From positions 1 to 64,000 of the forward strand of contig MVAQ01000071.1 in assembly GCA_014825775.1 (NCBI GenBank): a stretch of DNA of 64,000 bases, in the 5' to 3' direction. The stretch's first letter is position 1; each line of letters begins with the position of its first letter. The notes beneath the pieces are model-generated. The model saw only the letters and a list, made by a program, of their open reading frames with translations, was not told the DNA's origin and made no database searches. This stretch comes from Krasilnikovozyma curviuscula. Lineage: Eukaryota > Basidiomycota > Tremellomycetes > Cystofilobasidiales > Mrakiaceae. Shown piece after piece: positions 20,592 to 32,056 of the stretch. The position numbers and the translations under genes were made by a program.

Positions 20592-22838
20592 ATGTTTCAC
20601 CTGGACAATGTGTCTCCCATCGCTTGGCCAGAGAAATACCCATTAGGAGGACAGGAATGGCCTTATCCTACTGTGTAAGCCGCACGATCTCATCCAATAC
20701 GGGTCGTGTTTTCTGACTAGAACTGATTCTACAGGAAAGAGAAGGAGTCTGTCCTGAATCTGGTTCGAAGCAGATACCTGGAAACTCTGTGTTTGCCAGA
20801 AGTACGTTTGAACTATTTGCTGTTCCAACCTGCGTTTACGCTGACCCTTATTGAAAGTCTTTTGCACCCATGAGCTCGCTCCTCGAGACACTCTATGACT
20901 GTGGAACGCACGCCAGCTCAATAGCCCAACCTCATTCAGAACCAGTAAATTTGAAAATAGCTACTCCTTCAGCTGTGGATGCTCAGATGGCATTCCTGGA
21001 GTCCCCTTCAACATTACCTTCATCTTCACCCCTCCCTCACGCGCCGCCGACCTACCTCACCACTCTGCTTGTCACTATGGACAAGATCGCTTTCAAATAC
21101 AGAAAAATTCTACCACCTCTACTCTCTGCCCTAATACTTGACCTCGGCCCTTTTAAAGGTGACGAAGATGACGAGGAGGATAAGAAGTTTCCCATTCCAC
21201 AAGATGAATGGGACGCGATGCGCGTCGGACTAGCAATCTGGATCAAGAAATCTCAAAACGACTACGACATCAATATCCCAACAGAAACAGTGGTAGAGTC
21301 ATCAAAAAGACCTCCAAAAGAACTCCTCCAGGCTGCCAAGAGTTATATTGAACACTTAGAGAAGAGAGAGGTGCTGCTTCAAATCCTCATCTTGCTTTTG
21401 ATCCCACATCAGCCTCCAGCTGCACAGTATTCATCATGGGTAGTAGCAGAGTCATCTACTGATATCCCCTCTCAGCTTGTAACATCACCGAAGAAGCGCA
21501 AGAAGGATAAGAAGGAAAGGAAGAGCTCTAAGAAAGCCGGAAGTGCCAAGGGAGGAAGACAAGACGAACCTGTTGAAGAATCTCTGGAGCAGCTGACAGA
21601 CAGGTTGTCAGTTTGGCAGGCGCTTGGCGGTTTGGGTGTCTTGGGCAATGAGAGCGATGAGCCGTCGATACTTGAGCAGAAAGGTGCCAAAGGTGGTACC
21701 AAGAACAACGGTGTTCCAGATGATGACGATACCAGAGACTGGGTTCAGATTTTCTGTCAGGATGTCGTCGAAGAGCAGTGAGTTTTCTCCCCCTTCCTGT
21801 ATGGTTATAGTCTCCCACCCTTCTCATCTCGACTCCAGTTTCATCGAAACCCACTTCTCGTTCTGTTCCGCATTCCACTCAAAAGTATTTTCAACCACAC
21901 TGGAGCCAACTCCTGCTGGAAAATCTTCCAGCTCAACCAAACAAACACTCCCGACAGATTCACCGATGACTGCTTGGCCACCACAAAAACGACCGAAGAA
22001 AGCGCTCGTCACCAAACCCCGATATCCCTTATCGACATCAATCCAAGAGCCATCGTCTGGTTTGGCCTTGAAGGCGATGTTATTACAACCTACATCGCGA
22101 AGTGCTTCCCCATCCAACTCACCAGCTAACAGTGCGACTGGGAAATCGCCAAATACCATCACTGGCTCTGGATCAAAGTCAGCATCGGCATTCAAATCCT
22201 CTAATTCCGGATCAATGACTACGATAGCGGCTGGAACGGGTACATCCACAACTGCACCCCAAGGCTTCAGGCGTCATGTTTCATCTTCCAATGTTGCCTC
22301 CGTCAGTTCCAAAAGTTTATTCAAAAACAGAGAGGTTGGAATGGCGAGGAAGTCCTTGTCTACAAACTCATCCAGCGGGAGCAGTGTCAAGGATAAGCTG
22401 CTGAGCGCTGGTGGTGTTGCAATTGGTGCTGGGTCGAGGAGGAAGAGTGGATTCTCGAGAAGTGGTCAGTCCGTTACCTCCTGATTCTGAAAGGGAGACT
22501 AATGATAAAATGATTTGATCTGTGAAGTTTCAACATCAGCGATGCCACCACCAGCTCTTGCTGCTCCGATTCGCAAGCTCTCCACCGGCTCTCTAGGTGG
22601 TGGTTCTTCATCGACATCGAATAACCACTCACAAACTCAAACACTCGTATCTGCAACCCCAGCTCGACCAGCTCCCAAAAAACCAATTTTTGGTATGATG
22701 ATCGATAGCACACCTAAAAGACCATCGCCGACAAAGCTGTTTGTTGCTGAGACACCTGCGTCTAATTTCACTGCTCGAAGTCGAGAGTCGGATGATTTCC
22801 CCGAGTTCTTGAGTGAAACGCCAGCTAAAGGAAGATAG
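20592..22838 (+). CDS. SLD3: DNA replication initiation factor Sld3 (treslin-like)
   Basis: Five exons (20592-20674, 20735-20801, 20858-21777, 21839-22464, 22528-22838) keep one frame and give 668 residues. The segment KESVLNLVRSRYLETLCLPE matches the start of the Sld3 conserved domain, which binds Cdc45. A predicted helical core with ILPPLLSALILDLG and an EHLEKREVLLQILILLL segment follows, and a Lys-rich basic stretch (SPKKRKKDKKERK) looks like a nuclear signal. The C-terminal third is low-complexity and Ser/Pro-rich with many SP and TP sites (for example STPKRPSPTK and SATPARP). In yeast, CDK phosphorylates such sites so that Sld3 binds Dpb11. Two introns use AAG acceptors. Family call rests on the N-terminal motif and overall layout. 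Confidence 0.75.
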
Positions 22839-23364
22839 AATATGCGTATAAAATCTGTGCTTAAAAGCTTTAGGTTAGTCTGTTCTGTGTGTAGATTGCA
22901 CGACCAGAGGCAGGCTAGGTAGAGGACACGGAAATTACAGAACGTGACATTGCCTTCACGTAGTATTCTCTGCTAGAAAACTCAAGCAAAGTGGAACGAC
23001 AAACAGTGATACAGTGGACAATCCGTTTCGGGATCTTTCATCCCAGTACCAAATCCCATACCTCGCATGGAAATAAGACGAATATCAAAACAAACGCTTG
23101 AACAGGCTCACTCTTTATCAGGTTATGTCACAACCTGACATTCCTCTACATGGATCATTGGAAAAGTGAAGAATTGCGCTCTTCAGTAGAACAGAGAGAG
23201 GGCCTCGCTGTAGTCAAGGGGATCTTGGTATGGCTGAGATTTCGGTCGTGGCGGTGCCAACAAGCCCACATTCTGTAATGGCCTTTCTCTGGCATTTCCC
23301 GCTCCTAAAAACAAATAAGTTACTTTTTCTTCCTTCGCACATGGAAGGAAAAAAGAAAGCCTTT
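22839..23364. other. intergenic, no gene seen
   Basis: The 3' flank of SLD3 up to the inverted tRNA block. No gene seen. Short imperfect inverted runs (TTCCTTC...GGAAGGAA) lie next to the tRNA terminator. Confidence 0.4.
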
Positions 23365-23466
23365 AGCCCCACGCGGGGGTCGAACCCGCAACCTTCAGAT
23401 TTGCCATCTGCTGACTGTTTTAAGAGTCTGACGCTCTACCGATTGAGCTAGCAGGGCGCCGATGTT
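23349..23466 (-). repeat. 118-bp inverted-repeat arm (copy 2) around tRNA-Lys
   Basis: Reverse complement of 16433-16550 over the full 118 bp by my reading, with the same flanks (AACATCGGC upstream, CTTTCTTTTTT downstream of the tRNA). The two arms enclose RPL14, GPN2 and SLD3. Confidence 0.9.
23365..23457 (-). tRNA. tRNA-Lys(CUU) with 20-nt intron, second copy
   Basis: Same 93-bp sequence as the tRNA-Lys at 16442-16534 but on the opposite strand. It has the same cloverleaf, anticodon CTT, 20-nt intron after position 37 and T-run terminator. Identity of exon, intron and flanks points to recent duplication or gene conversion. Confidence 0.95.
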
Positions 23467-23627
23467 TTTTGAAGGGTCTCTTTGCTCCTGGAGGCTATTT
23501 TCAATTTTTTTTTCCTATTTCCTGCTTTAGACAACATGTTTCTTTATCGTTCTTTCGGTCTGAAGGTCCTGGTAAAACCCAGAAGTGATGAAATACTTTC
23601 CCACAACTATATTCTACAACACCTCAC

Positions 23628-25331
23628 TCACTCCCCCTTTCCTTCTTCATCAGGATCACCCCCGCCTCCACCTTCATCATCTTCCTCCCCATCTGACACC
23701 CTCAAATCATCCTCCCTGACACTAGCACACATCAGCGCCTGACTCATCGCTACCATACCCCTCTCCTCATCCTCGTCTTCACCTCCATCGATACCTCTCC
23801 TTCTATATGCGCTGTCCCTCTCATCCTGACCATACTCACTACCCCAGTCACTTCCTCCAGTCCAAGGTGATGGCGATCGTGAGCCATCACCGTACTCGCT
23901 GCCGGCGGGTGTCGCAGGCCTGAACAACGGCGTTTCATTCCTCGCGTTTCTCGACGAGTTTCCACCGGCCCTCGACTGCGGCATCGCCGGTATCCTCGAG
24001 AAAGTCGAACGGGACCTAGATCCTGCCGGGCCCTTGAATTCAGAATCGATGGACGAATCGCGTGCTGGGAAGGGGGTTTGAGAGTCTGGCGTGCGGATGT
24101 CGCGCGTGGTGGAGCGCCGGTTGATGTTGGAGAAGTTGGCTGGGAGAGCAGGCCATGGCTCGACAACAACCACGAGCTGGCGACCAAAGATAGAGAAACC
24201 TGCAAAAGACACCATAAACAAGATCAAAAGTCTAAGTACGCAGCATAGAAGTTTGGTAATAAGGTCCGAACATACCATTGTACGTCAACTGCATCACAGG
24301 TTTCAAATCCCCCCTCCCAAACTTCTTCTCTTCGTCTATCTGAGCTAACAATGAGCTAATCTCTCCCAAGTTCCCGCGACTTGGCGTCGGGCCTTCGTTC
24401 GCATTGCCAAGCCCTGGCGCTATTGGGATCGGGATGTCATCGTCATCTGTTGGTTCTGGTTTGACTGGTGTAGGATTTGAAGGCACAAGTTCTGATGGCG
24501 GGGTTACTGTCGGTGCTAAAGGTGACTGAGGTGGCAGGCTGGACGCTAATCCAGTATCTATTGTTGGTTCGTCTTCGTAAGTTTCAGATTGAGGAGGCAT
24601 GTTTTCAGCAAGATCTTCTTCATCCATTTCAGGAGATTCATCCTCGTCTTCATTCATCTCGATTTCAACGTCGTCATCTCCAATCCGATTCCCGGTCGAC
24701 GTGCGCCATCGACTTCCCGTTCCACCACCAGCTTTGGCGCCTACTTTAACCTTGGGACCTCTATCTTTCTCCCGCTCTTTTTCTCTGATGCTGGACGTGA
24801 AAGCACGGCGTTTCCTCTTTCTTGAAGAGAGTTGTTCCGTGGGCACATCGTCATCTTCGTCGTCAACGTCGATCGGGACTGGCCGATCCACAAATGTTTT
24901 GTTTTTGAGAAGCACCACATGCCGTTGAAAGCTTGGACGGAGGAAGTAACAGAACTGGTATGATTCTGTAGGAAATAGAGGAGTGATCAGTTTGGAACTC
25001 CACGGAAGGCATTCTACACACGAAATGACTTCTACTTACCACCACGATGAACGTCGACTTGAGGTTCCTTCTTTGAATCCTGATACATTTCCTTGTTGAT
25101 CTTCTGGACAATCCTGCGGACCAAACGGGATATAGGAAAACGTCAGACCAAGGCTATGCGGGTCCTAGTGTCAGCAGTTTTAACATACCTTGTCCTGAGA
25201 TCTTCCAGAACAGACATCAAGATCCTATCATTCATCCATCTGACATGTGATGCATCGAGGTATACGAACAGCTGGAGGACGGTCGAAGCTGAAATCCTGA
25301 GGTAATAGGTGTTTCTAGTGGAGAATGGCAT
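23628..25331 (-). CDS. unrecognised acidic, low-complexity protein with a conserved-looking N-terminus
   Basis: Four exons join in frame. The protein starts MPFSTRNTYYLRISASTVLQ and continues with a compact, hydrophobic N-terminal part (about residues 1-110) that includes DASHVRWMNDRILMSVLED and YQFCYFLRPS. It looks like a folded domain, but I could not name a family. The rest is disordered: an acidic DVDDEDDD stretch, a basic SSRKRKRRAF (nuclear-signal-like), further Glu/Asp runs, Pro/Ser-rich segments, an FSIFGRQLVVVVEPWPALP island after the third intron, and a Gly/Asp/Glu-rich end. A nuclear protein is plausible but inferred only from composition. The ATG at 25331 is preferred over an upstream in-frame GTG. 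Confidence 0.65.
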
Positions 25332-25679
25332 TTGCAGCCTTTTCAATTCACCGACTAGGATTCTCACACTTCCCTAGTCGATTGGTATCAGCGGGTATGG
25401 TGAGGCTAGGAGAGTTGCAGGTGATTGTGTAACTTCCTGATTTGACGACGTCGCTGTCGAGAGGAGCACCCGTAGTTTTCGCTCAACCACGCTTAACCAA
25501 TTCTCAATAAATCGGAAGGATCCATTACTTTTACCCCCAGGATTGGATACCGGCTAATTTGTGTTAAGGGAGGAACTTTCCTATTTGCCTGGTGAGTTGG
25601 TCGTCGTGTACCTGCTACCTCTTCACCTCGTGCGTGAGACTCATTCGCATTCCCCTGCTTTAGTGAGGAAGTTGGCGCA
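25332..25679. promoter_or_regulatory. divergent promoter between the acidic-protein gene and MDM12
   Basis: A 348-bp gap between divergent genes. No clear motif was identified. Confidence 0.35.
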
Positions 25680-27339
25680 ATGTCTATCGACCTGGATTAC
25701 AGCTTGTTATCAGATCCTGCACTGCTATCCAACCTGTTGACCAACCTGAATAGCAGCTTGGCTTCTACGAGCCTACCGTCGTACCTGGGACCAATTAGTA
25801 TAACTGCACTTGACTTCGGGACTGACGCCCCCGAACTGGAAGTTGTAGGCCTGAGGGATATATTCAAAGAGTTCTTGGAGGTAGAAGATGAAGATAGCGA
25901 AGAAGAAAACGAGTACGATGATCAGCAGCAGGGGTTTAGAGAGGAGGAGGAGCATAGTGACTTCAGGGACGAGGATGATGAAGATGGTGACGGACAACAG
26001 AGTGCAGATGGGAGTGGTGAAATGAGCAGATATTTCCAAGAAGCTGTGGCTGTCAGCAATCACTCTGGATTGGGAGTGCACCCAAATGGGTCCGATCTGT
26101 TGTTCCAGCAACAAGCTTGGAGGGACCATGGTAAGTCCCTGCGGCTACTATGGTCAGACTTGATATTTGACATTGCATTCTTTTTTAGTGTTCCCGTCAA
26201 CACCCATTCCGACGTCGTCATTCTATGCGACGCGCTTGGGTCTAGGGGGTCAACCGTCACTTCCTTCTCTCGCCTCTCGAGCACCCTCACCGTCACCCCC
26301 ATCTTTACCGCCTCCGCCTCCAGTACCACTTCCCAAAGCGTCATCGTCTGCCTCAATTCCATCTCTTCAACTGCATCTAGCCTTATCTCAACTTACCAAG
26401 ACATTACGACTTTCAATCTCTACCTCCCTTCTCATCAATCATCCGAGCCCCAAATTCATGACTCTGCCACTCAGCTTGACAGTTACGAAGCTTCATCTCG
26501 AACTAGGCCTCGTGGTCGCGCTACAAGCGCCTGGCGAAGTCCCAACATCATCCCATTCAACGCAAGCCGGCGAAGACAACGAAACTATGCCAATGCACCA
26601 CATAGACTCTCCACCAAATCCTTTCTATGATGATCCCATGTCAATGCATGGTGGAAGATCTCAGAGGGGTGCCAGCCCTTCCGTAGTCGGAGGTGGAAGT
26701 CATTACGGCTCGTCGTCACTGCCTCACTCACAAACTCCGCGCTTTGAAATCAACCGTCAAAGCTCTTACACAGGGAACTACTCCTATCAAGCTCAAAGAC
26801 AACCCTCCCAACCTCTGCTTCCACCCCCTCAGCCAGCGCGCGTCTCTTCAAAACAACGCTCCAAGATTCATCTGACGATCCTCGATCCTCAGTCGCCATT
26901 ATTCACCTCTCAGCCATCTTCAACAGCCCCACCATCCATGCGTGGAACGCTACTCTCAACACCGTTCGTGGGAACGACGACGACGCCGTCGAACCACACG
27001 CCGACGCATCACCCCCTTGATCCTTCAGGAGGTCAGAAGCCGCTGCCGATAGGTCACCGGTTGATTCCTTCGCTGGAGATCGAGAGTGAGATTGGTCAAG
27101 CCACAGGATTAGGGGGAGGTCTTGGGATGGACAGCAATGGGCATGTGCTGAGGAACGTAGCGAAGGTGGAGAGGTTCGTCGGCGAACTCGTGAGGGACAC
27201 TTTGGTTCGTGAGGTGAGCAGCCTCCTTTCCTTTTGAACTGATAGTCTAAATGATAATTGTAAATTGACTCTCTTTTGTTTGATTTTTTCGTTGATGTTG
27301 CAGTTGGTGTGGCCGAACTTCCAAACGATAGTCTTGTAA
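25680..27339 (+). CDS. MDM12: mitochondrial distribution and morphology protein 12 (ERMES subunit)
   Basis: Three exons (25680-26130, 26189-27213, 27304-27339) give 503 residues. The start MSIDLDYSLLSDPALLSNL, then LGPISITALDFGTDAPELEV and DI..EF, is the N-terminal SMP lipid-binding domain of Mdm12. The C-terminus closes the domain with SLEIESEIGQ, KVERFVGELVRDTLVRE and LVWPNFQTIVL. ERMES tethers the ER to mitochondria and carries phospholipid exchange. Two large inserts split the SMP domain: an acidic one at about residues 75-115 and a Pro/Ser/His-rich one at about residues 160-420. This makes the protein longer than yeast Mdm12 but in line with basidiomycete forms. The last exon is 36 nt. 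Confidence 0.93.
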
Positions 27340-27490
27340 GCTTCCTGAATTCAGAGGGCTACACAACAACTGTATCACGTATGTAATTCAGTTGATTTGT
27401 TACAAGATTCACATAGAAAGGTTGTAGGTATCCATCACATCTCTTCGTCGTATCAATCATCCTCTCCATCGTCAAACCAGCACCCCTCGT

Positions 27491-29793
27491 CTAGTAGTTG
27501 TCTTCGTACATGTTTCTGCTTTTCCTGGGACCATCGCTACTTCCTCCGCCGATCCCTTCCATGCCACTGAATCCAGCATCGAAATCATCCCCTATCATTC
27601 CTGCTGGTCCCCATCCAGCCCCCCCTCCCGTCATACCGGCAAGACCCAACTCGTTAGCCTTTTTGAGGAACTTGTCGCTCTTTCCGTAATCACGGTCTTT
27701 CTCCCAGAACTCGGTCGCGACGCGCGTCGCGAGACTCGTTTTGTGTTTTAAGAGAGATATCGTGTCGGCATCGGAGAAGTGTTTGAGCGATGAGAGTGGG
27801 GAAAATGTTATTGAGTCTGGTGTAAGAGTTGCGTTGAGAGCCTGCTCGTCGATCTGCAAATGAAATCAATTCCGTCAGCGAAGGTGCGCATAAGATTCGG
27901 CAGCAACCGAATCTTTCTCACCATTTTGAGAAGAGTTTTCTTGACTTTAAGGACTGCTGTAGGATGGGCAACATCTCCTTTGTTACCACCTTTAACCATG
28001 ATGACCAAATCATTGATTGAAGTCTTTGAGTAGACTTTCGTCAAGTTCAAAATTTTGGCTTCGTCAATCTTTAGCAAGACGTGCTTAACAAGACCAAATG
28101 TAGCGTCCTAATTAAACAGAGATATTTTGATAAAATGGAAGGTGAACAGCTCGATAATACGCAAGAATTAACTCACATTGACGAACGTTGTTTCGTTCTT
28201 GGAAGCAATGTCCAAAACTGTGTTGAAGTCGCTTCGTTCCCAAGCAGTGAAGAATGATTGATAGATAGGATCTGCAGACTTAATCGCTTTTGAGACGCCA
28301 GAAGATGTGTATTTAGGTAGGTTCGTTTGCTTCAACGAACGGACATGGTTGAGCGATTGTCAAATTAACTCGCTAATTTTCAAGAAAATGAATGCTCACC
28401 TCTCCGTCGTGTAAGATAGAAACAAATCCCAATCTCTTCCAAGCAGCGACCTGTAGAGCACTCGCGCTTCCGGTGTGCGCAGGAACGGACGAGATGGCTG
28501 TGACGAAAGCAATCTTCGCTTCAGCCCATTTTCTCAGAGCACTGAAAATCATTCCAGATAGATAGAAGTAGCCGAGAACGTGAGAGGCATGGAGGCCGAA
28601 GTTCTGCAAGAGACAAATGAATGCTTAATGTCAGTTGAGGGGATAATGATGTCGATTTAACAGAAACTGACGTCTTTTAGAATGGTATGGATGTCATAGG
28701 TGATCGCCGGTAGAGCAATATGGTACTGTTTAGTGATGAGGCAGGACTGGCAGATCAATTTGACGGAGAAAACTGCAGGTTAGTAACGCGTGTAGCATCT
28801 CACGGAAAGGCCTTAGACAAACCTCGAGAAAGAGTGGATGTATGGAAGTGAGAACGCCATAACGACCATTTGTAAGACCACGAAGAAGCAAATTGAGAAT
28901 TCCTGGTAAGTGCACAGCCTGAATTGGGAGAAGCACCAGACAAGTGTAAGCCATCAGGGCAAGAAGATGGCAGAGCTCGATCGAAACGCTCACCGCTGCC
29001 GTCTTCTTCCATATCCTGACTGCATTTTCAGCGATGTAATTAATTTGTGGAATGAGAGAAGATCCCCTTTAGCGGGAAAATGGAACAATGAGTTTTGAAA
29101 CGAATCCTCGAGTGATAGCTGCGAGACATACCAAGCTTCGGGATTCGATTCGGCCATCGACCAGAGAACTTGGAAGGGAGGATAATAGGGAGAGGCAGGA
29201 ACAAGACGAGCGGTGCTGGTAGAAGTCAAAAGCGTGTCAGCATGGTGCTGGTAAGGGAGAGGTTGCAGCCGGATTTCTGAGACGATCTGACACTCGTCTG
29301 ATTGTTCATCTGATCAGATTTGTTCATCAAACTCAATAACTCATTCCGGACCCTGCAGAGGAGTTTGTGGAAGGAGTCCGTCTTGAGATCAAGCCAACAA
29401 AAGCTGACGCACTTTGCAGGTGCAATCCCACGGAGGACGTGAGGCTCCTGAAAGCCTTACGCTGTACATCCATGGAAGAACACCCGACATCTCTAACGAA
29501 AGCACTGACAATAGAAACATGTGCTAGAATAGGGATGGAAAGAAGTATTGAGCTACTGACAGGATGAATATTCCCAGCCAAATGAACTCTTTTGGTCCCC
29601 TCCAGTCTATATGAAGCAAAGGATCTGCATTACTGTTCAGGGGAAGAAGCAGAACAGCTGCTGGGATATTAGCCAAGTACTTTAAGAGGTTGATAGGCTT
29701 CTCATCGCTGGGTGCGTTCGCGACGTTGATGACCACCGTCAAGAGCTCGTCCATCGTAGCTGGCAGGTGGATCTGCTGAGGCTGAGAAGACAT
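27491..29793 (-). CDS. CSN3: COP9 signalosome subunit 3
   Basis: Multi-exon minus-strand gene starting MSSQPQQIHLPATMDELLTV and ending YEDNY. The central part contains NFGLHASHVLGYFYLSGMIF followed by ALRKWAEAKIAF and VTAISSVPA, and KQTNLPKYTSS...KSADPIYQSFFTAWE, which are typical of CSN3. The C-terminal PCI/winged-helix half has LKIDEAKILNLTKVYSKTS and a KVKKTLLKMIDEQ segment before a Gly/Met-rich tail. CSN removes Nedd8 from cullins, and in fungi it controls development and light responses. Exons shorter than 100 nt are common here. It converges with MDM12, 151 bp apart. Confidence 0.85.
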
Positions 29794-30466
29794 GCTCGAG
29801 GGTATATACGTATCTATCAGACAATTCTGTCCTCTGCTACAAGCTGGGTGCCCTCTGGACCCTCGGCTGGCGGATTTCCTGACCTAGGGTTGAGATCGTG
29901 GGAGCAGGTGGTCGTTGCGAGGCAGACCGCAAGGTAGGCTCCGACGCTCAACGAACTTTGAAAGGTTGAACTAGTCAGATACCCAGTGTGGAATTTGAAA
30001 CAGCTCAAGCCCCATTGAAGGGTTTAGGTAATCTATTCACTGGATTAGGAGCTGCCTGACAAAGTGAGCTATTGGGAGACCTCTCTCCAGCGGCCGGTGA
30101 GTGAACCCACCTCCTACCATCCTCGCTGTATATGCCTACCCATTTCTCCTTCTCCATATGAAGTGGAATTAAGCTGCATATTGGACGATCGTTTGAATTG
30201 GGGGTGGGCTTATATCTGTTCTGAAGAGACACAAATCTCATTGCTGGAGACTGGTGAAAGGTAAGCATGTTCCTGCTTGCACGATGCTTTCAGAGATTAG
30301 AGCACGTAATAAGATTATACCTCTCTCTCTCTCTCTCATACACTCTCTCTCGTGTATTCTATGCTCTTCAACGCACTTTAAGAACCTCCTACTGCCCCCC
30401 TTCACTGCGAATTTCATTGATCTCTGGCATATCACTCTACATCTTGCACCATAGAAATCACTCACC
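29794..30466. promoter_or_regulatory. divergent promoter CSN3/VPS22 with (CT)n tract
   Basis: A 673-bp gap between divergent genes. A (TC)n microsatellite lies at about 30321-30337, and a second pyrimidine tract follows near 30346. No gene is supported; the overlapping short frames differ and lack coding features. Confidence 0.4.
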
Positions 30467-31348
30467 ATGCGACGACGAGCTGGCCTCCAAGCACTTTCTA
30501 CGAACACTTCCTCATCCGCCGCTTACTCAACCCTATCCGCTGCGATATCAACGAATCAACTTGAGAATCTCAAGGCGCAGATGGACTCTTTCCGAACGGC
30601 ACTTCGAGAATTCGCTACTAAACACAGGCAGGAAATTTTGAAGGACCCTATATTTCGGATGGAGTTTCAGGTGAGTTGGCGTCTCTGCAACAATAAGTTC
30701 GTCGCTGAGGTCTTTTGACGTGATCCTCTTCCGCTTTGATGCCATTTCGTCGCCTTGCTTATCAATAAGAAAATGTGTTCAGCAATACAAGTCGATCCTT
30801 TGAGTGGTCCTTTACACCCCCAATCAACATTTTGGTCGTCTCTTCTCCCCTCTTTCTCCGACTGGACGTACGAGCTTGCCATCCAAGTGATTGACATCTC
30901 CATCTCCACCCGCCCTATTAACGGGGGAATCATCCCTCTATCTGATATTGTGCGGAAGATATGCGAGATTCGAGGGTTAAGTGAGAAGAATGGTATCAGC
31001 GAGTCGGATGTCGAGAGGGCCGTCAAGACATTGGGGCCGTTAGGGTCTGGTTTTGAGGTCGTCACTCTTGGAGCTGGGGGTGATGGGAAGGGTGGAAACA
31101 AGGTGATTCGAAGTGTATCAAGGGAGTTAAATCCCGATGAGGGGTCGATGATTAACTTCGCGGTTTCGTGTGGTGGGAAGGTGAAGGTTTGGGACGCGAT
31201 GAAGAGCCTAAATTGGAAAGAAGGCAGAGTGAGGACGGTACTAGAGGAAATGTGTGTGAAGGGTGATGGAGTATGCTGGTTTGATGATCAGAGTGACGGT
31301 GGAGACAGGGAGTATTGGATTCCCGGCGCGATGGAATGGGAGAGCTAA
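30467..31348 (+). CDS. VPS22: ESCRT-II subunit VPS22/SNF8 (EAP30)
   Basis: Two exons (30467-30670, 30770-31348) give 260 residues, the usual length. The N-terminus MRRRAGLQAL, then QMDSFRTALREFATKH and DPIFRMEFQKMCSAIQVDPL, is the characteristic Vps22 start. Two winged-helix domains follow, with WTYELAIQVIDISISTRP, IPLSDIVRKICEIRG and GKVKVWDAMKSLNWKEGR. VPS22 with VPS25 and VPS36 forms ESCRT-II, which sorts ubiquitinated cargo into multivesicular endosomes. The acceptor of the single intron must be an AAG (ATAAG before AAAATG), because the nearby CAG would shift the frame into a stop. Confidence 0.93.
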
Positions 31349-31960
31349 TCTGTAGTTTGAGCTGTCATTGTGTATATGTGTTGTAGTATCGGCAGTCTGT
31401 TCGTCACATCACACCAAGTGGAGCAAATAAGGATGATGAGGCTTCTTCCTGTCACTCTCTGTAGTGCTGTTGGAAAGCTCTTCCTGTCCGCCATTGTCGA
31501 ACCCAGCCGAAGTTCAAGAAAGTTCCAAACATCATCCAGTCGAGCTGTGATAAATCACCACGGTTTCTAGGTTCTCACTAGGTGTCTTGTAATGACGATG
31601 ATGAAGGTGAGGTTCTCTACTAAGGACACTTGATTTCATTCGAAGCTTCAAGACGTGGCTTTGAGGAAAGAAGAGTTTGCGATTAGTGATAGTGAGCTCT
31701 CCGAATCCATTCAGAGAGCCTTTAATTAAGGTAATTCCTTTGCTTGAAATCTAGGACTATATTGTAAGTCAACTTATTGTATCAGGCAAGTATGAAATGA
31801 AAGTAGTAGCGTCAGAGGAAGTAATGTCAACTAAAGAATCAATTCCCTAATCATCAAAAACCAAGGTGCAACGATGCAGAAGAGGATAGTCTTTAGAAGA
31901 TAGAGAAAAGGGAAGGGGAAACGAGAAGAGAGTTGAAATAAAAATGAAAAGTAAATATTC
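31349..31960. other. intergenic, no gene seen
   Basis: The 3' flank of VPS22 and downstream flank of tRNA-Gly. AT-rich in its second half, with no supported feature. Confidence 0.4.
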
Positions 31961-32056
31961 TGAGACCAAGGGGAATCGAACCCCTACCCACTGCTCACCG
32001 AAGTGATTAAACCCTCAAATGGAAGGCAGCGATGATAACCATTTCACCATAGTCCC
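31961..32056 (-). tRNA. tRNA-Gly(UCC) with 24-nt intron
   Basis: The reverse strand folds as GGGACTA/TGGTCTC acceptor, GTGA/TCAT D stem, GCTGC/GCAGT anticodon stem with loop CTTCCA+A, and AGGGG TTCGATT CCCCT T arm, with discriminator A. The anticodon TCC follows CT. A 24-nt intron lies after position 37. The anticodon arm matches the common eukaryotic tRNA-Gly(UCC) arm. Confidence 0.88.

Noticed and set aside
21824..22249. 141-codon minus-strand frame
   Set aside because: Antisense to the low-complexity SLD3 exon. No domain.
30267..30641. 124-codon plus-strand frame across the CT microsatellite
   Set aside because: Translation through a simple repeat, out of frame with VPS22 and ending inside its first exon.
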